From: Amycolatopsis orientalis DSM 43388
GTDB taxonomy: Bacteria; Actinomycetota; Actinomycetes; Mycobacteriales; Pseudonocardiaceae
Length of the DNA: 64,000 nt
Direction: 5' to 3'
Assembly (NCBI RefSeq): GCF_000411975.1
Contig: NZ_ASXG01000073.1
Span: 50,356-114,355 of the forward strand
The translations under genes and the position numbers were made by a program. The notes under the pieces were generated by a model. It was not told where the DNA came from and ran no database searches. It saw only the letters and a program-made list of their open reading frames with translations. Below are positions 61,432 through 64,000 of the stretch, piece after piece (position 1 is the first letter of the stretch; each line of letters begins with the position of its first letter).

Positions 61432-62292
61432 ATGCCACGGCCGCTCGAGTCGGTGCGACTGGACGACGTCGACCTGGCCTATCGGATCGCCGGCACCGGG
61501 CCGGAACTGGTCGTCCTGGTGCACGGCTGGCCGCAAACGCACGCCTGCTGGCGCCGGGTCGTCGAACCGCTCAGCCGGTGCCGCACCGTCGTCGCCCCGG
61601 ATCTGCGCGGTTACGGCGCCTCCGGACTGGCCCGCTCGGGCGACTACGGCAAACGCGCCGCCGCCGCCGACCTGAGCTCTCTGGTCCACCGCTTGGGGTT
61701 CGAATCGGCGGTGGTGATCGGGCACGACCGCGGCGCCCGTGTCGCGCACCGCTGGGCACTCGACCGCCCCGCGGACGTCAAAGCGCTTGCCCTGCTGGAC
61801 ATCCTGCCGACCAGAGTGGTCATGAACTCGTTCGACCGCGGCTCCGCGAGCGCGATGTGGCACTGGTTCTTCCACCGGAATTCGGAGCTGGCGGCGAAAC
61901 TGGTCTCCGGCGACGTCGAGGCGTACCTCGGCCAGTTCCTCGCCCGGGTCCGCGAAACCGGCGCCGTCGACGAGGAAACCTTCCGGCATTACGTCGAAGC
62001 GTTCGACGACCCGGCGCGGCTGCACGCGTCCTTTGAGGACTACCGCACCAGTTTCTCCGTCGATCTCGATCGCGACGAGACAGACCACGCCGCGGGCGCA
62101 CGGGTGCAGGCGCCGCTGCTGCTCCTGTGGGGCGCCGACGGCGGTCTCGCCGGACGCGACGTGGTGCGCGTCTGGCAAGAACACCATGTCGATCCCGCCG
62201 CGGTGCGCGGGCACGCGGTCCCCGGCGGTCACTACGTTCCGGAGGAAGCGCCGGAAGCGGTCGTGGACGCCGTCCAGGCGTTCCTGGCGTGA
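61432..62292 (+). CDS. alpha/beta hydrolase, dehalogenase/epoxide hydrolase-like
   Basis: This 286-residue protein has LVVLVHGWPQTHACWRRV, VAPDLRGYGASG and the nucleophile VVIGHDRGARVAHR, with Asp rather than Ser as nucleophile. That is the haloacetate dehalogenase/epoxide hydrolase type. The catalytic His is in VPGGHYVPEEAPE. The start is ATG 61432. Its stop and the start of the IclR gene share one base, so the two are coupled. Confidence 0.88.
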   Translation: MPRPLESVRLDDVDLAYRIAGTGPELVVLVHGWPQTHACWRRVVEPLSRCRTVVAPDLRGYGASGLARSGDYGKRAAAADLSSLVHRLGFESAVVIGHDRGARVAHRWALDRPADVKALALLDILPTRVVMNSFDRGSASAMWHWFFHRNSELAAKLVSGDVEAYLGQFLARVRETGAVDEETFRHYVEAFDDPARLHASFEDYRTSFSVDLDRDETDHAAGARVQAPLLLLWGADGGLAGRDVVRVWQEHHVDPAAVRGHAVPGGHYVPEEAPEAVVDAVQAFLA

Positions 62293-63041
62293 TGGCGGGC
62301 AACGGGGCGGCACCGGGACGAAGCGTCTCCAGCAAACTGCTGGCAGTGCTCGGCTGTTTCGACCTCGGCCGCCCGGCGTTGACGCTGACCGAGATCGCCG
62401 AACTGTCCGGGCTGCCGTTGTCCACGGCCCGGCGGCTCATCGGCGAACTCGTCGCCTGGGGCGGCCTGGAACGCGCGCCGGACCAGCGATACCGGGTCGG
62501 AATCCGCTTGTGGCAAGTGGGATCCCTGGCACCCCGCCGGCGCGCGCTGAGCGAGGCCGCGTTGCCGTTCATGCAGGACCTGTGCGCGGCGACCGGAGAG
62601 AACGTGCAGCTGACCGTGCTCGACGGGCACGCCGCCATGTGCATCGAGAAGATCTCCGGCAGGCGCGCGGTGCCCACCGCGACCCGGATCGGCGGGCGGC
62701 TGCCTCTGCACGCGACCGGGGTCGGCAAGGTGCTGCTCGCCTTCTCCCCTCCCGCCCTGCTCGAGGAAATCGTCGACGACGGCCTGCCGGTTCTCACGCC
62801 GCACACGATTGTCGCGCCCGGACGCCTCGTCGCGGCACTGGACCTCGTGCGCGAGCACGGCCTCGGGTATTCCTGTCAGGAGATGACGCTGGGGGCGGTG
62901 TCCGTTGCCGCGCCGATCCTCGACGCGGCCGGTGCGGTCTGCGGCGCGCTCGGCATCGTGACCCATTCCCGCGCTGCCCTGCGGCAGCTCGCTCCCGCGG
63001 TGCGCGCCGCCGCTCTCGGGGTTTCCCGCCGTTCCGGCTGA
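62292..63041 (+). CDS. IclR family transcriptional regulator
   Basis: This 249-residue protein has the N-terminal winged HTH (VSSKLLAVLGCFDLGRP; AELSGLPLSTARRLIGEL) and the IclR effector domain (RIGGRLPLHATGVGKVLLAF; GYSCQEMTLGAVSVAAPI). It is translationally coupled to the upstream dehalogenase-like gene and probably regulates it and the SnoaL-like gene downstream. Confidence 0.92.
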   Translation: MAGNGAAPGRSVSSKLLAVLGCFDLGRPALTLTEIAELSGLPLSTARRLIGELVAWGGLERAPDQRYRVGIRLWQVGSLAPRRRALSEAALPFMQDLCAATGENVQLTVLDGHAAMCIEKISGRRAVPTATRIGGRLPLHATGVGKVLLAFSPPALLEEIVDDGLPVLTPHTIVAPGRLVAALDLVREHGLGYSCQEMTLGAVSVAAPILDAAGAVCGALGIVTHSRAALRQLAPAVRAAALGVSRRSG

Positions 63042-63138
63042 CCGGCGCGGCTGCCATCCAGCGGCAGCCGTCGCTGGGCCGCCGCCGCTGTCCGGGCCAC
63101 GATGAGTCCACGGGGAACGGCGAACGAGAGGAACACCG

Positions 63139-63753
63139 ATGCGTGCGGACACCGAAGACCGGCTCGCGATCCGCGAACTCGTCGAGAACTGGGCGGTCTG
63201 GCGCGACGCGGGGAACTGGGAGCGATTCGCCACCGTCTGGCACCCGGTCGACGGGTGGATGACCGCGACCTGGTTCCAGGGCCCGGCATCGGAGTTCATC
63301 GCGGCGAGCCGGGAGGGTTTCGAGCGCGGAGTCTCGATTCTGCACTTCCTGGGCGGGCATTCCGCGGACATCGCGGGCGACCGCGCGGTGGCGCAGACGA
63401 AGATGACCATCAACCAGCGGGCGGTGATCGACGGGGTCGAAGCGGACGTGGTGTGCACCGGGCGTTTCTACGACTTCTGCGCCCGATCCGACGGGGCGTG
63501 GAAAATCGTCCGGCGCCAGCCGGTCTACGAGAAGGACCGGCTCGACGTCGTCGACCCGGGCGCGCGGCTGGAGCTGGATCCGGAGCTGCTCGCGCGGTTC
63601 CCGGCCGGCTACCGTCATCTCGCCTACGCGCAGACGAAAGCGGGCTTCACGGTGAAGACCGGGCTGCCGGGGCTGACCGGCGCCGCTGTCGAGCGGCTCT
63701 ACGAGGAGGGCGCGAACTGGCTTGCCGGTTCCGCCGCGGCGTTCAGCCGGTGA
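63139..63753 (+). CDS. SnoaL-like / NTF2-fold protein
   Basis: This 204-residue protein has RLAIRELVENWAVWRDAGNWERFATVWHPV split over the first strand/helix region of the NTF2 fold, and CTGRFYDFCARSDGAWKI. Members are isomerases, dehydratases or small subunits of ring-hydroxylating enzymes. The start is ATG 63139 with GAGAGGAACACCG. It could belong with the dehalogenase and IclR genes in one degradation unit. Confidence 0.8.
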   Translation: MRADTEDRLAIRELVENWAVWRDAGNWERFATVWHPVDGWMTATWFQGPASEFIAASREGFERGVSILHFLGGHSADIAGDRAVAQTKMTINQRAVIDGVEADVVCTGRFYDFCARSDGAWKIVRRQPVYEKDRLDVVDPGARLELDPELLARFPAGYRHLAYAQTKAGFTVKTGLPGLTGAAVERLYEEGANWLAGSAAAFSR

Positions 63754-64000
63754 ACTCGTAAGTCGGATCGGCCCGGTAGCGCCGGGCGGTTTCCCGCAGG
63801 CAGCCCAGCAACACGTCGCCGTACTTCAGGTCCAGGCCGGCCCAAGCGGCCCACGTCCGCATCCAGTGCTCGGGACGCTCCGGGTGCAACGGAATCCATC
63901 GCCAGGCGGGGAACCACTTGCGGGCCGAGGGCGCGCCGATGAGACACCCTCTGTCAACCTCAGGCCGCCGAGGGAGGCTGGTGGGCTTGCTGCCGGTTGC
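63743..64000 (-). CDS. unrecognised gene, 3' part
   Basis: The reverse-strand frame is open from the window edge to a TGA at 63743-63745. The visible tail reads GAPSARKWFPAWRWIPLH, then WMRTWAAWAGLDLKYGD and RRYRADPTYEFTG. Codon bias is gene-like and the composition is Trp-rich. No family is recognised. It overlaps the end of the converging SnoaL-like gene by 11 bases. Confidence 0.55.
   Translation of the reverse strand, partial: ATGSKPTSLPRRPEVDRGCLIGAPSARKWFPAWRWIPLHPERPEHWMRTWAAWAGLDLKYGDVLLGCLRETARRYRADPTYEFTG

Overview
The window is GC-rich DNA with third-position G/C bias in nearly every gene, actinobacterial marker families (DUF3097, RbpA, split Ppm1/Lnt, an Rpf-like cell-wall hydrolase, an ECF sigma factor beside a DGPF/YCII protein) and many GTG/TTG starts. 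It is best explained as chromosomal sequence of a filamentous actinomycete, most likely Pseudonocardiaceae and possibly Amycolatopsis. The species cannot be fixed from the sequence alone. No rRNA, CRISPR array, complete IS element or secondary-metabolite megacluster is visible.

Layout. 0-6.8 kb: ordinary chromosome (end of an aminoglycoside-type kinase, DUF3097, NfeD/SPFH membrane pair, MHS transporter with divergent TetR, SGNH hydrolase, CGNR regulator). 6.8-8.3 kb: a dense array of about ten tRNA-like genes (Tyr, Gly, Arg, two Pro-like, Gln, Lys, Arg, Met, Cys), several structurally deviant. It is bracketed by a direct repeat that holds the promoter and first codons of the CGNR gene. 8.3-15.8 kb: zinc-ribbon microprotein, pentapeptide protein, NarL-type two-component system, coiled-coil protein behind AT-rich palindromes, AA10 LPMO, HxlR/DUF1330/PhzF. 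15.9-21.7 kb: two paralogous TetX-like FAD monooxygenase/TetR divergent modules flank a tyrosine recombinase and a SprT-like metalloprotease. 22-31.5 kb: AraC regulator, hydrolase, DUF1772, an ECF sigma operon with hydrolase, YCII and GyrI-like genes, then TetR divergent from an SNF2 helicase/SWIM pair.

31.7-39.1 kb: secreted PE-PPE-type hydrolase, a rifampicin monooxygenase (Rox) with an upstream element matching the rifamycin-associated element, a methyltransferase, TetR-AidB, an LLM oxidoreductase and an SDR. 39.1-42.3 kb: accessory strip with three notable palindromes (one a 45-bp inverted repeat with a 1-nt centre), a second tyrosine recombinase, a SRPBCC gene and gene debris. 42.3-56.7 kb: mostly core genes (GDPD, WYL regulator, Rpf-like transglycosylase, UMF1-type MFS, thymidine kinase, RbpA with a SigR-like promoter, MFS/HxlR, ArsR with an AHSA1-RibD_C fusion, Ppm1, Lnt, amidohydrolase, lysine 2,3-aminomutase). 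56.8-64 kb: lipoprotein, MFS/hydrolase operon divergent from LysR, dehalogenase-like hydrolase, IclR, SnoaL-like protein and the 3' end of an unrecognised gene.

The recurring logic is small regulator/enzyme pairs read divergently from operator-bearing intergenes (TetR, HxlR, LysR), several with redox or drug-modifying enzymes. The tRNA array and the palindrome/integrase strip are the parts that look most like acquired DNA.
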